From the NCBI RefSeq assembly GCF_026965555.1, contig NZ_CP114040.1, positions 5,146,001 to 5,210,000 on the forward strand: 64,000 bases of DNA, read 5' to 3'. Of this stretch, positions 1 through 9,414 are shown one piece after another. Origin of the DNA: Nannocystis punicea (GTDB taxonomy: Bacteria > Myxococcota_A > Polyangia > Nannocystales > Nannocystaceae). The notes beneath the pieces were generated by a model. That model did not search any database. It was not told the origin of the DNA and saw only the letters and a program-made list of their open reading frames with translations. The translations under genes were made by a program, and so were the position numbers. How positions within the stretch are numbered: the first letter of the stretch is position 1; each line of letters opens with the position of its first letter.

Positions 1-475
1 CGGCGAGGCGCCGGCCAGCCGCCCGACCAGCTTCCTCGACGGCGTGCTGCCCCCCGTCGACTTCGCGCCCGACAAGGACAACGTGGTCATGGTCCTCGCC
101 AACGCGCGCGTGAACCTGTGGCCGCCGGTGATCGACGTCGAGCCGATGATGCGCCGCGTCAACGAGCAGAACCCCGATCTCAACGAGCAGAGCCCGGAGG
201 ACGCCCGCTATGACGCGCTGCTCGCCGGCGCCCGCGGCGACGAGACGCTGCGCGCCGACCTCAAGGCCCAGATCGCCAACCTGCTCGAGGACTCCGCAGT
301 GACGCTGTGGCTGTCGGGCAACAGCGACGTCGAGGCCGCCAAGGTCCGCGTCCTCGCCTCGGAGATCCGCGCCGCCGCCGAGCCCGAGGCGCTGCCGTGG
401 ATCGGCCGCCTGCTCGGGTTCCAGATCGCCAGCACCTTCGCGTATCTGTCCCGCCAGCAGCAGCTCGGGCAGTGA
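1..475 (+). CDS. 3' part of an unidentified protein (5' end outside window)
   Basis: An open frame runs from the window edge to a TGA at 473-475, so the start lies upstream and about 157 residues are visible. I do not recognise the family. The visible part is acidic and hydrophilic, with a proline-rich stretch followed by a predicted helical region ending in a glutamine-rich tail. No signal peptide or membrane segment can be judged because the N-terminus is missing. Its stop codon overlaps the GTG start of rsmE (GTGA), which implies translational coupling. That coupling tells nothing specific about function. Confidence 0.6.
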   Translation, partial: GEAPASRPTSFLDGVLPPVDFAPDKDNVVMVLANARVNLWPPVIDVEPMMRRVNEQNPDLNEQSPEDARYDALLAGARGDETLRADLKAQIANLLEDSAVTLWLSGNSDVEAAKVRVLASEIRAAAEPEALPWIGRLLGFQIASTFAYLSRQQQLGQ

Positions 476-1194
476 ACCTGATCCTGCTGCACCCTGACGA
501 GCTCGCGCCGATCGACGCGGGCTCGCAGCGGGCTGTCCTTTCGGACAGGCGACTGCAGCACCTGCGCGAGGTCCTGCGCGCGCGCGTCGGCGACGAGGTC
601 GGCGTCGGCGTCGAGGGCGGGGCGATCGGCCGGGCCACCATCGTCGCCCTCGACGCGCACGCAGCCGAGCTGCAGGTGCACCTCGCCGAACCACCGCCGG
701 CCGCGCTCGACGTCACTCTGGCGCTGGCGCTGCCGCGCCCGCCGACGCTGCGCAAGGTGCTGCAGCAGGCCACTGCGCTCGGGGTCAAGCGCTTCGCGCT
801 GTTCCGGGCCGAGCGAGTCGAACGCAGCTACTTCTCGAGCCACGGCCTGCACGCGAGCGCGATCGCGGAGGACCTCCGCCTCGGCCTCGAGCAGGCCCGC
901 GACACGATCGTGCCGACGGTCGAGGTCCACCCCGAACACTTCGGCCGGTTCGTCCGCGAACGCCTGCCGGCGCTGAGCGAGGGCCGCACGCTGCTGGTGG
1001 CCCACCCGGGCGCTCCGACGCAGTGCCCGCGGACGCCGATCGGGCCGACGACGCTGATCGTCGGCCCCGAGGGCGGGTTCATCCCGGCCGAGGTGGCCGC
1101 GCTGGCGTCCGTGGCCCAGGCGATCGACCTGGGGCCGCGGATCTTGCGAGTGGAGACGGCGGTGGTGGCGCTGCTGGCCCGCCTGTCGCCGTGA
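472..1194 (+). CDS. rsmE: 16S rRNA (uracil-1498-N3) methyltransferase RsmE
   Basis: A 240-residue protein, close to the usual RsmE length of about 243. RsmE is a cytoplasmic SPOUT methyltransferase that methylates U1498 of 16S rRNA using S-adenosylmethionine. Visible landmarks are an N-terminal PUA-like region with RLQHLREVLRARVGD, and the C-terminal knot motifs LIVGPEGGFIPAEVAAL and LGPRILRVETA, which form the SAM pocket. The GTG at 472 is chosen because it gives the typical short N-terminus (MNLILLHPDE) and overlaps the upstream stop by four bases. A perfect copy of the dispersed palindrome (CTGTCC-TTTC-GGACAG, 533-548) lies inside the coding region near its 5' end. Confidence 0.93.
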   Translation: MNLILLHPDELAPIDAGSQRAVLSDRRLQHLREVLRARVGDEVGVGVEGGAIGRATIVALDAHAAELQVHLAEPPPAALDVTLALALPRPPTLRKVLQQATALGVKRFALFRAERVERSYFSSHGLHASAIAEDLRLGLEQARDTIVPTVEVHPEHFGRFVRERLPALSEGRTLLVAHPGAPTQCPRTPIGPTTLIVGPEGGFIPAEVAALASVAQAIDLGPRILRVETAVVALLARLSP

Positions 1195-1227
1195 CGACTG
1201 AGCGAGCGCCGTCCCGATCGGCGCGAC

Positions 1228-1377
1228 GGTCGACCTCCGAAGTTGCGGGGAGCGCCGCCGACCGAGCCCGAAGATCGTCGATGGGCGACTTCCGAAGTCG
1301 GCGGGACGGCGGGCCGATCGAGCGGGTCGGAGGTCGTCGACGTGGCGGTCGACCTCCGAAGTTGCGGGGAGCGCCGG
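1228..1377. repeat. Direct repeat of about 30 bp with a degenerate middle copy
   Basis: A 30-bp sequence beginning GGTCGACCTCCGAAGTTGCG is present at 1228-1257 and again at 1347-1376. A shorter diverged copy containing CTTCCGAAGT lies near 1288. The repeat fills the 275-bp gap between rsmE and the next gene. No convincing gene is seen in this gap. Confidence 0.8.
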
Positions 1378-1469
1378 GTCGGGCCTCCTGATGCGCGGGA
1401 GGCCGTGGCATCGTCGGCGCGCCGGTCGGCCTCGACACGCGCGGGGCGCCGGTCTAGCGTGCCGGGCGG

Positions 1470-2945
1470 GTGATCGCGCTCCGCACCAACCCCGCGACCC
1501 GCTGGCTGCTCGGTGCGGCCGTGCTGGCGAGCCTGGCCCTCGGCGCCAACCCGGCCCGCAAGGCGTTCGTGCGCGCGCTCGTCGGGCGCGATGGACAGGT
1601 CCCGATGGACATGTTCCTCGGGACATCCTCGGGCCCGGGCCTGGCGCCGGCGCAGCACGTGCGGGTGGTGCTGCTCGACGGCCTCGGAGCGGCGACCGCG
1701 AGCGGGTTGCCGGCGCTGTCGGCGGTGTGCGCCGCGGGCCAGGAGCTGCGGATCGACGTCGGCTTCCCGACGGTCTCGCTGCCGGTGCAGGCGGCCCTGT
1801 GGACCGGGCGGACGCAGCAGCAGTCGGGCCTGCAGTACCGGGCGACGCAGCTCGAGGCGCCGCCGGCCGGCGCGACGCCGTCGCAGGTGCCGGGCAGCGT
1901 GGCGCTGGCGGAGTCGCACCCCGAGATCGTCCGCTCCTTCGGCTTCACCAGCACGCGCCCCGATCCGGCCCGCGATCCCGAGGACCCGGAGGCGTGGCGG
2001 GCCGCGTTCCCCGAGCAGGCGGTGCAGGCGGTGGCGTCGTCGTCGCGACTCGTGCATGTGCACGTGCTGCGCGTCGACGAGGCCGGGCACGCGGCGGGCG
2101 CGGCCTCGTCGGCCTACACGGAGGCGGTGCGCGGCGCCGACGAGCTGCTCGGCCGCCTGCGAGCGGCCTCGCCGGCCGATGCGCTGTGGGTCGTGCTCGC
2201 GGATCACGGGCATCGCCCCGCGGGCGGGCACGGGGGCGAGGAGCCGGAGATCCGGATCGTCCGCGGCTGCGTCGCCGGGCCGGGGATCGCCCCGTCGCCG
2301 ACGGTCGCATCGATCCACCTCGTCGACCTCGCGCGGGCTCTCGCCGACGCTCTGGGGGCCGAACTCCCCAGCGACGCTCGCGGTCGACGGTGGTCCGACG
2401 CGCTGGCCGACCCGGCTCCCGGGGTGACCCTGCCGCGTCCGGGGGCGATGCGCGTCGCGATCGCAGGCCTGCTGGCGATACTGGCGATCGGCTGGGGTGT
2501 GCGATCGGACAGGTCGAGCCGGTGGTGGCCGCGGGTGCCGTGGGCGCTGCTGGTGGCCCTCGTCGGGATCGGGGTGATGCACGGGTGGCCCTCGCTGTCG
2601 GACCCGCCGGTGTTCGCCCCCCGCGGCCTGCAGCTGTGGCTCGCGTGCGTGCCCGCGGCCGTGCTCGCGCTGGGGCTCGGCCTCGCAGGGCAGTCGCCGC
2701 GGGCCCAGCTCGCCCCGGCGCTGGGGCTGTTCGCCGCGGCGCTGGTGCTGTGTCGCGCCCCGGAGGCGTGGCTCTTGCCGGGCCTCGGCCTCGGCGAGGC
2801 CGGTCCGCCGTTGATGCCCCGCTGGAGCGCGACGGTCAGCGTGTTGTTCGTGGTGGTCCGCAGCGTCGCCGAGGGCGCTGCGCTGGCGTGGCTGCTGCGC
2901 CCGCTGGGCACGCGGCTGCGCTCGCGGACGCGGGCTGGTGCATGA
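1470..2945 (+). CDS. Alkaline-phosphatase-superfamily protein with C-terminal membrane domain
   Basis: A 491-residue protein. An N-terminal hydrophobic segment (about residues 10-25) is followed by a phosphodiesterase/alkaline phosphatase-like core: VVLLDGLGA near residue 66, GFPTVSLPVQAALWTG as the nucleophile-type strand, VLRVDEAGHAAG, and VVLADHGHRPAGGHGG as a metal-ligand-type DHGH motif. The C-terminal third has four or five predicted membrane helices. The superfamily uses two metals to cleave phosphate or sulfate esters. The substrate here is unknown, though the architecture recalls membrane-anchored enzymes acting on lipids or cell-envelope polymers. Translation starts at a GTG. The motif GGACAGG/GGACATG occurs three times between 1593 and 1626, within the coding region. 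Confidence 0.7.
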   Translation: MIALRTNPATRWLLGAAVLASLALGANPARKAFVRALVGRDGQVPMDMFLGTSSGPGLAPAQHVRVVLLDGLGAATASGLPALSAVCAAGQELRIDVGFPTVSLPVQAALWTGRTQQQSGLQYRATQLEAPPAGATPSQVPGSVALAESHPEIVRSFGFTSTRPDPARDPEDPEAWRAAFPEQAVQAVASSSRLVHVHVLRVDEAGHAAGAASSAYTEAVRGADELLGRLRAASPADALWVVLADHGHRPAGGHGGEEPEIRIVRGCVAGPGIAPSPTVASIHLVDLARALADALGAELPSDARGRRWSDALADPAPGVTLPRPGAMRVAIAGLLAILAIGWGVRSDRSSRWWPRVPWALLVALVGIGVMHGWPSLSDPPVFAPRGLQLWLACVPAAVLALGLGLAGQSPRAQLAPALGLFAAALVLCRAPEAWLLPGLGLGEAGPPLMPRWSATVSVLFVVVRSVAEGAALAWLLRPLGTRLRSRTRAGA

Positions 2946-3087
2946 CGCGGGGTGTATGGCCACACGGGTCGCAAACTGGGCCCTGCATCGGTGAAGCATC
3001 CGCGGGCGATCGTGCTTGACGCTCCCCGCGCGGGGTGGGATTGCTTGTTCTGGCGCGACAGATGTCGTGCGCGGAGGTACGACGGCG

Positions 3088-3861
3088 ATGCTTTTCCAAG
3101 GTGGCTTGCGAGTGGTGTTGTGTGGCGGGCTTCTCGTTGCGACCGCCGGCTGCGGCGACGATGACAACCAGACCACCGGGTTCTCCGGGTTCGTGACCGC
3201 CAACCCGACCAGCGCGACGAACCCGAACACCACCCCCGGCAACACCACGCCGGGGACCAGCGAGACCACCAACGATCCGTCGGGCGACCCCGGAACCAGC
3301 ACCGCGCCGGTCGATCCGAGCACTGGCGTCGAGCCGACCACCTCGACCACCACCCCGCCGACGGCGACCAGCGAGCCGCCGGCGACGACCGCGGAGGAGA
3401 CGACCGACGAGACGACGTCGAGCTCCTCGTCGAGCTCCAGCTCGTCCTCGAGCTCGTCCTCGAGCTCCAGCTCGACGACCGACGACACGAGCTCGAGCTC
3501 GAGCTCGAGCACGACGATGATGATGACGACCGACCCGCCGCCGACGAAAGATCCGCAGCCGGCCACGGGCCTGTACTCGAACTGCTTCCCCAGCGAAGTC
3601 TGCAACGGGCTCAACGGCGGCGGCTGCCTCAGCCTGCAGGACGCGGACATGGTCGCGTTCGACGGCTTCTGCACGGTCCTCTGCCAGACCGAGGCGCAGT
3701 GCACGCCGAAGCCCAACAGCCCGGCGGTCACCAAGTGCCTCAACATCGACGCCATGCAGAAGGCGTGCTTCCTCGAGTGCGTGACCGACGCCGACTGCCC
3801 GACCGGCATGTCCTGCGAGCTGGTCGGCCTGCCCAACGGCGACGGCAGCTACTGCTGGTGA
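3088..3861 (+). CDS. Secreted lipoprotein with Ser/Thr-rich linker and cysteine-rich C-terminus
   Basis: A 257-residue protein. The start ATG at 3088 is preceded by a GGAGG at 3072-3076. The signal peptide ends in the lipobox LVATAGC, so the mature protein should be acylated at Cys20. A low-complexity linker follows (about residues 30-155), first rich in Thr/Pro and then an almost pure serine run encoded by mixed AGC/TCG codons. The C-terminal 100 residues contain about a dozen cysteines in spacings such as CxxDADC, typical of secreted disulfide-bonded modules in Nannocystis-like bacteria. It is likely displayed on the outer membrane. The ligand or function is unknown. Confidence 0.8.
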   Translation: MLFQGGLRVVLCGGLLVATAGCGDDDNQTTGFSGFVTANPTSATNPNTTPGNTTPGTSETTNDPSGDPGTSTAPVDPSTGVEPTTSTTTPPTATSEPPATTAEETTDETTSSSSSSSSSSSSSSSSSSSTTDDTSSSSSSSTTMMMTTDPPPTKDPQPATGLYSNCFPSEVCNGLNGGGCLSLQDADMVAFDGFCTVLCQTEAQCTPKPNSPAVTKCLNIDAMQKACFLECVTDADCPTGMSCELVGLPNGDGSYCW

Positions 3862-3934
3862 GCCGGCGCGGTGACATGACTCAAGGGCCAGGTCACCGGC
3901 CCCCGCCGCCTCGCTCGGCTATGCTCCCGCCCGC

Positions 3935-6514
3935 GTGAACGTCCCCGCCAGCGCCGCCGCGCCCGAGTCCGTCGATCTGGCGCTGACGGGGATGCGCTGT
4001 GCCAACTGCGCGCAGACGATCGAGCGCGCGCTGGCGCGGGTGCCCGGCGTGGCGGCGGCGCAGGTCAACTTCGCCAGCGAGACCGCCTCGGTCGCGCTCG
4101 CGCCGACGAGCCCGGCGACCCGCGGCGCGCTGGTGGCGGCGGTCGAGGGCGCGGGCTTCGGGGTGATCGCCGGGGCCGACGCGACCGACCTGTCCGCAGA
4201 GACAGCCGCGCGCGCGGCTGAACTCAAGGCCAGCTGGCGTCGCTTCGCCGTGGGCGCGGCGTGCACGGCCCCGCTCATGGCGATCAGCATGGCCCGCGAC
4301 TTCGGGGCGCTGGCGGACCGGCCGGCGCTGCCGTGGGTGATGCTGGCGCTGACGCTGCCGGTGCTCTTCTACACCGGGGGCCCGAACTTCCGCGGGGCCG
4401 CCCGGGCGCTGGGCGCCGGCCGGGCCAACATGGACGTGCTGGTGGCGCTCGGGGCCGGGGTGGCGTTCGTCGCCAGCGTGCCGGTGGTGCTCGCGCCGGC
4501 GGCCGGGCACCACCTGTACTTCGAGACAGCCGCGGCGATCGTCACCCTGGTCGCGCTCGGCCGCCTGCTCGAGGCCCGCGCCCGCGGCCGCGCCGGCGAG
4601 GCGTTGCGCTCGCTGCTGGCGCTGCGACCGCGCAAGGCCCGGGTCATCCGCGACGACGTCGAGGTCGAGCTGCCCGCCGAGGCGGTCAAGGTCCGCGACG
4701 TGGTGGTGGTCCGCCCCGGCGAGGCCATCCCCGTCGACGGCCGCGTGCTCGAGGGCGAGTCGGCGGTCGACGAGAGCATGCTGACCGGCGAGAGCATGCC
4801 GGTCCGCAAGGCCGTCGGCGACGCGGTGGCCGGCGGGACGATCAACGGCCCCGGGCTCCTGCGCGTGACTGCGACCCGCGTCGGCGCGGCCACTGCGCTG
4901 TCGCAGATCGTCCGCCTGGTGCGCGCGGCCCAGGCCAGCAAGGCGCCGGTGCAGGCGCTGGTCGACCGGATCGCGGGAGTGTTCGTGCCGGTGGTGGTGG
5001 CGCTGGCGCTCCTGACCTTCGGGACATGGCTCCTGGTCTCCTCGCACGGGGCCGCGCACGCGCTGATGCGGGCGGTGGCGGTGCTGGTGATCGCGTGCCC
5101 GTGCGCGCTCGGCCTGGCGACGCCGACCGCGATCGTGGTCGCCACCGGGGTCGCGGCGCGCCGCGGGGTGCTGTTCAAGAACAGCGCGGCGCTCGAGGCG
5201 ATGCGGGCGGTCCGCGTGGTGGTGTTCGACAAGACCGGGACGCTGACGCTCGGCCGCCCGGAGTTGCAGGCGATCACGCCGGCGCCGGACGTCGGCGAGG
5301 ACGAGCTGCTGGCGCTGGCGGCCTCGGCCGAGCAGGGCAGCGAGCACCCGCTGGGGCGCGCGATCGTGGTGGCCGCTCGCGCCCGCGGGGTGGGGCTGTC
5401 GGCGCCGACCGGGGTGCGAGCGATCGGCGGGCGAGGGCTGCGCGCGCTGGTCGACGGCGCGGAGGTGTGGATCGGGACGCAGGCCTGGATCGAGGCGCAA
5501 GGTGTCTCGTTGGACATGGCCGAAGGGACGGGCGATGGGTCAGGCCTCGGGTCGAAGGGTGCTGGCGGGAACTCGAGTGTCTCTCAGGACATGTCTCAAA
5601 GGTCCGGCGATGCAGCGATGCCTCGGCCGCACGGCGCCGGCGCGCGTGTCCCTCGGGATCTGTCTGAAGCGGCCGGTGACGCGGCGAGGCTCGCCGAGGA
5701 GTTGAAAAGTGTCTCCCAGGACAGGTTTGAACAGGCTCGCGATGTGGCGAAGCGTGGCGGAGATAGTGTCTCTCGGGACATGTTGGAAAAGACCGATCCG
5801 GAGATCTGCGGGGCGTCGGCGGCAGGGCGCGTAGATGTCTCTTCGGACATGTCCAAAGGGGTAGACGAGCAGCCGGGCCACACGCGCGTGCACGTGGCCC
5901 GGGGCGGCCGCTACCTCGGGGCGATCGCGCTGGCCGACGCGCCGCGGCCGGAGGCGCGCGAGGTGGTGGCGGCGCTGCGCGGGCAGGGGTTGCGGGTGGC
6001 GCTGCTGACGGGCGACCGGCAGGCGACGGGGCGGGCGATCGCGGCGGCGGTCGGCATCGACGCGGCGGAGGTGTTCGCGGAGGTGCTGCCGGCCGATAAG
6101 GCAGCCACCGTGGCGGCGCTGCAGCGCTCCGGGCGGGTGGCGATGGTGGGCGACGGGGTCAACGACGCGCCGGCGCTGGTGCAGGCGGACGTCGGCGTGG
6201 CGATCGGCAGCGGCACCGACGTCGCGGTCGACGCCGCCGACGTGACGCTGCTGCGTAGCGACCTGCGCGGGCTGCTCGACGCGCTGACCATCGGCAGGGC
6301 GACGGTCCGCACGATCCGCCGCAACCTGTTCTGGGCCTCGGCCTACAACCTCGTGCTGATCCCGATCGCGGCCGGCGCGCTGTACCCGCTGAGCGGCTTG
6401 CCGCAGTGGCTGCGCGCGCTCGACCCGGCGCTCGCGGCCGGCGCGATGGCGCTGTCGAGCGTGACTGTGGTGCTCAGCAGCCTGGCTCTGCGCCGGGTCG
6501 TCGCGGACCGCTGA
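3935..6514 (+). CDS. copA: Copper-type P1B-ATPase with in-frame repeat insertion
   Basis: An 859-residue heavy-metal exporter. Domains in order are a metal-binding HMA domain with GMRCANC (Cys22, Cys25), membrane helices, the actuator loop TGESMP, the intramembrane metal site CPC (Cys388-Cys390), the phosphorylation site DKTGTLT (Asp432), the SEHPLG nucleotide-binding motif, and the hinge GDGVNDAP (from residue 739). CPC plus the HMA domain indicates Cu(I)/Ag(I) export from the cytoplasm. The GTG at 3935 is used. About 125 residues (roughly 523-650) interrupt the nucleotide-binding domain and are not part of the family fold. They consist of six copies of a V-S-x-D-M-[S/L]-[E/K/Q] peptide encoded by the dispersed palindrome. 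All known catalytic motifs are intact on both sides. No chaperone or copper regulator is adjacent. Confidence 0.9.
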   Translation: MNVPASAAAPESVDLALTGMRCANCAQTIERALARVPGVAAAQVNFASETASVALAPTSPATRGALVAAVEGAGFGVIAGADATDLSAETAARAAELKASWRRFAVGAACTAPLMAISMARDFGALADRPALPWVMLALTLPVLFYTGGPNFRGAARALGAGRANMDVLVALGAGVAFVASVPVVLAPAAGHHLYFETAAAIVTLVALGRLLEARARGRAGEALRSLLALRPRKARVIRDDVEVELPAEAVKVRDVVVVRPGEAIPVDGRVLEGESAVDESMLTGESMPVRKAVGDAVAGGTINGPGLLRVTATRVGAATALSQIVRLVRAAQASKAPVQALVDRIAGVFVPVVVALALLTFGTWLLVSSHGAAHALMRAVAVLVIACPCALGLATPTAIVVATGVAARRGVLFKNSAALEAMRAVRVVVFDKTGTLTLGRPELQAITPAPDVGEDELLALAASAEQGSEHPLGRAIVVAARARGVGLSAPTGVRAIGGRGLRALVDGAEVWIGTQAWIEAQGVSLDMAEGTGDGSGLGSKGAGGNSSVSQDMSQRSGDAAMPRPHGAGARVPRDLSEAAGDAARLAEELKSVSQDRFEQARDVAKRGGDSVSRDMLEKTDPEICGASAAGRVDVSSDMSKGVDEQPGHTRVHVARGGRYLGAIALADAPRPEAREVVAALRGQGLRVALLTGDRQATGRAIAAAVGIDAAEVFAEVLPADKAATVAALQRSGRVAMVGDGVNDAPALVQADVGVAIGSGTDVAVDAADVTLLRSDLRGLLDALTIGRATVRTIRRNLFWASAYNLVLIPIAAGALYPLSGLPQWLRALDPALAAGAMALSSVTVVLSSLALRRVVADR
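5502..5880 (+). repeat. Six-copy in-frame palindromic repeat array inside copA
   Basis: Copies of the element GTGTCTC-TCG-GGACATGT-type begin at 5502, 5577, 5646, 5709, 5766 and 5835. Spacings are 75, 69, 63, 57 and 69 bp, all multiples of three. All copies are read in the same frame as a V-S-x-D-M-S-E/K-like heptapeptide. Between them lie gly/ala/asp-rich, low-similarity spacers. The array therefore expands the copA nucleotide-binding domain without breaking the frame. Confidence 0.85.
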
Positions 6515-6747
6515 GCGCGGGCCGCACCTCGAGCGTGACTGTGGTGCTCAGCAGCCTGGCTCTGCGCCGGGTCGTCGCGGACCGCTGAGCGCGGGCCGCA
6601 CCTCGAGCGTGACTGTGGTGCTCGGCAGCCTCGCCCTGCGCCGGGTCGTCGCGGACCGCTGAGCGCGGGCCGCACCGCCGTCGAGCGTGACTGTGGTGCT
6701 CGGCAGCCTGGCCTTGCGCCCGGTCGCCGCGGAGCGTCGAGCGCGGG
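6455..6747 (+). repeat. Tandem copies of the 3' end of copA (74-78 bp units)
   Basis: Four units start with TCGAGCGTGACTGTGGTGCT at 6455, 6529, 6603 and 6681 (periods 74, 74, 78). The first unit is the authentic last 20 codons of copA. The next two repeat those codons and the TGA stop almost exactly, and the fourth is more diverged and has lost the stop. Identity decays along the array. The rest of the gap up to 6866 contains no other recognisable gene. Confidence 0.92.
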
Positions 6748-6865
6748 ATCGGCGATGACCGCCGACTCGCAGGGGCGAGGCTCGCGGATGTACACGGGGC
6801 CGCTCGTGGGCCCGAAGCCGCCGCGTCCGATGCGAACGCGCGGCGATCCGTGCTACGGATCGCGT

Positions 6866-8503
<1,638 letters not shown>

Positions 8504-8519
8504 GCCTAGGGTGTGCCGA

Positions 8520-9250
8520 TCCGGCGGCCTGTTCTTTGGAGCAGGTCGCCGTGGCCGTGCGCGGCGGTCGGTCGCGGCAGGCTCCTGTCCTTCGGAGCAG
8601 GTCGCGCGACGAGGGCCGCGAGGTCAGGCGACCAGCCGCTTGGCCAGGTCGAGTGGTTCTCCTGTCCCTTGGAGCAGGTCACCGAGTCGGCGGTGGAAAG
8701 GTCGGAGCAGGTCGCCTGGGGAGGCCCAAGAGGTTGGCGGCGCGAGTCGGGTGGAAGGCCGCGTTGGTTCCTGTCCTTCGAGCAGGTTGCCGAATCACGA
8801 GGTTGGCGGCGCGGGTCGGGGGATGAGAGGTCGCAGAGGATTCCTGTCCTTTCGAGCAGGTTGCCGAATCACGAGGTTGGCGGCGCGGGTCGGGGGATGA
8901 GAGGTCGCGGAGGATTCCTGTCCTTGCGAGCAGGTTGCCGATCACGAGGTTGGCGGCGCGAGTCGGCGGATGGGAGGTCGCGGGAGGTTCCTGTCCTTTC
9001 GAGCACGTGGCCGAATCGCGAGTTGGCGGCGTGAGTCGGCGGATGGGAGGTTGCGGGGTCCTCTGTCCTTCGGCAGGCTTACCCATCGGGCAGCGTCGAG
9101 GGGCGGGGAGGTCTCGAGGTCGGGTGCGAATCGGCCGGCGGAGGGTCACAGGGGCACCTGTCCTTCGGAGCATGTCGCCCGGGCAGGGCCCGCGAATGCG
9201 GCAGCGTCGAGGGCCGCGGCTGTGCTGGTCTTCGGAGCAAGTCACGGGTC
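8520..9250 (+). repeat. Intergenic tandem array of about 73-bp units carrying CCTGTCC-TTCG-GAGCAGG hairpins
   Basis: This fills most of the 911-bp gap between the acyl-CoA dehydrogenase and the TonB-receptor-like gene. The core CCTGTCCTTTCGAGCAGG occurs near 8583, 8662, 8770, 8843, 8917 and 8990, with related cores near 8527, 9062, 9157 and 9226. Between 8770 and 9064 the period is 73, 74, 73 and 72 bp, and the spacer (AATCACGAGGTTGGCGGCGC and following bases) is nearly identical between copies. Outer units are decayed. No protein-coding signal is seen: open frames exist on both strands but have repeat-driven composition and no family resemblance. Confidence 0.9.
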
Positions 9251-9414
9251 CGCATCCGGTCGGGGGTCGGGGGCCGGCTCGCTTCCTCACGTGCGGGCGG
9301 TGAAACCTCGGACGTCCGTCGTCGCGTCTGCGGAGGGGCGTTCTGCTCGCTGCAGAGCGGTCCGATCGGGGAGCGGACCGTGCGGCCGCGACTTCGCCTA
9401 CGATCGACCTGTCC

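Noticed and set aside
533..548. CTGT-N8-ACAG copies resemble the enterobacterial LexA (SOS) box
   Set aside because: The exact 16-bp form occurs inside coding regions and after stops far too often, with a fixed CC...GG interior that LexA does not need. It sits at no typical SOS promoter here. The similarity may be chance, though a binding test would settle it.
828..3836. Very long minus-strand open frame (about 1000 codons) over rsmE and the phosphatase-like gene
   Set aside because: It is antisense to genes with clear family motifs. Its product is Arg/Pro/Ala-rich, as expected of a shadow frame in very GC-rich DNA. The same holds for the other long antisense frames in the window.
8520..9250. 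CRISPR array
   Set aside because: The 73-bp units have spacers as conserved as the repeats, no unique spacers and no cas genes in the window.
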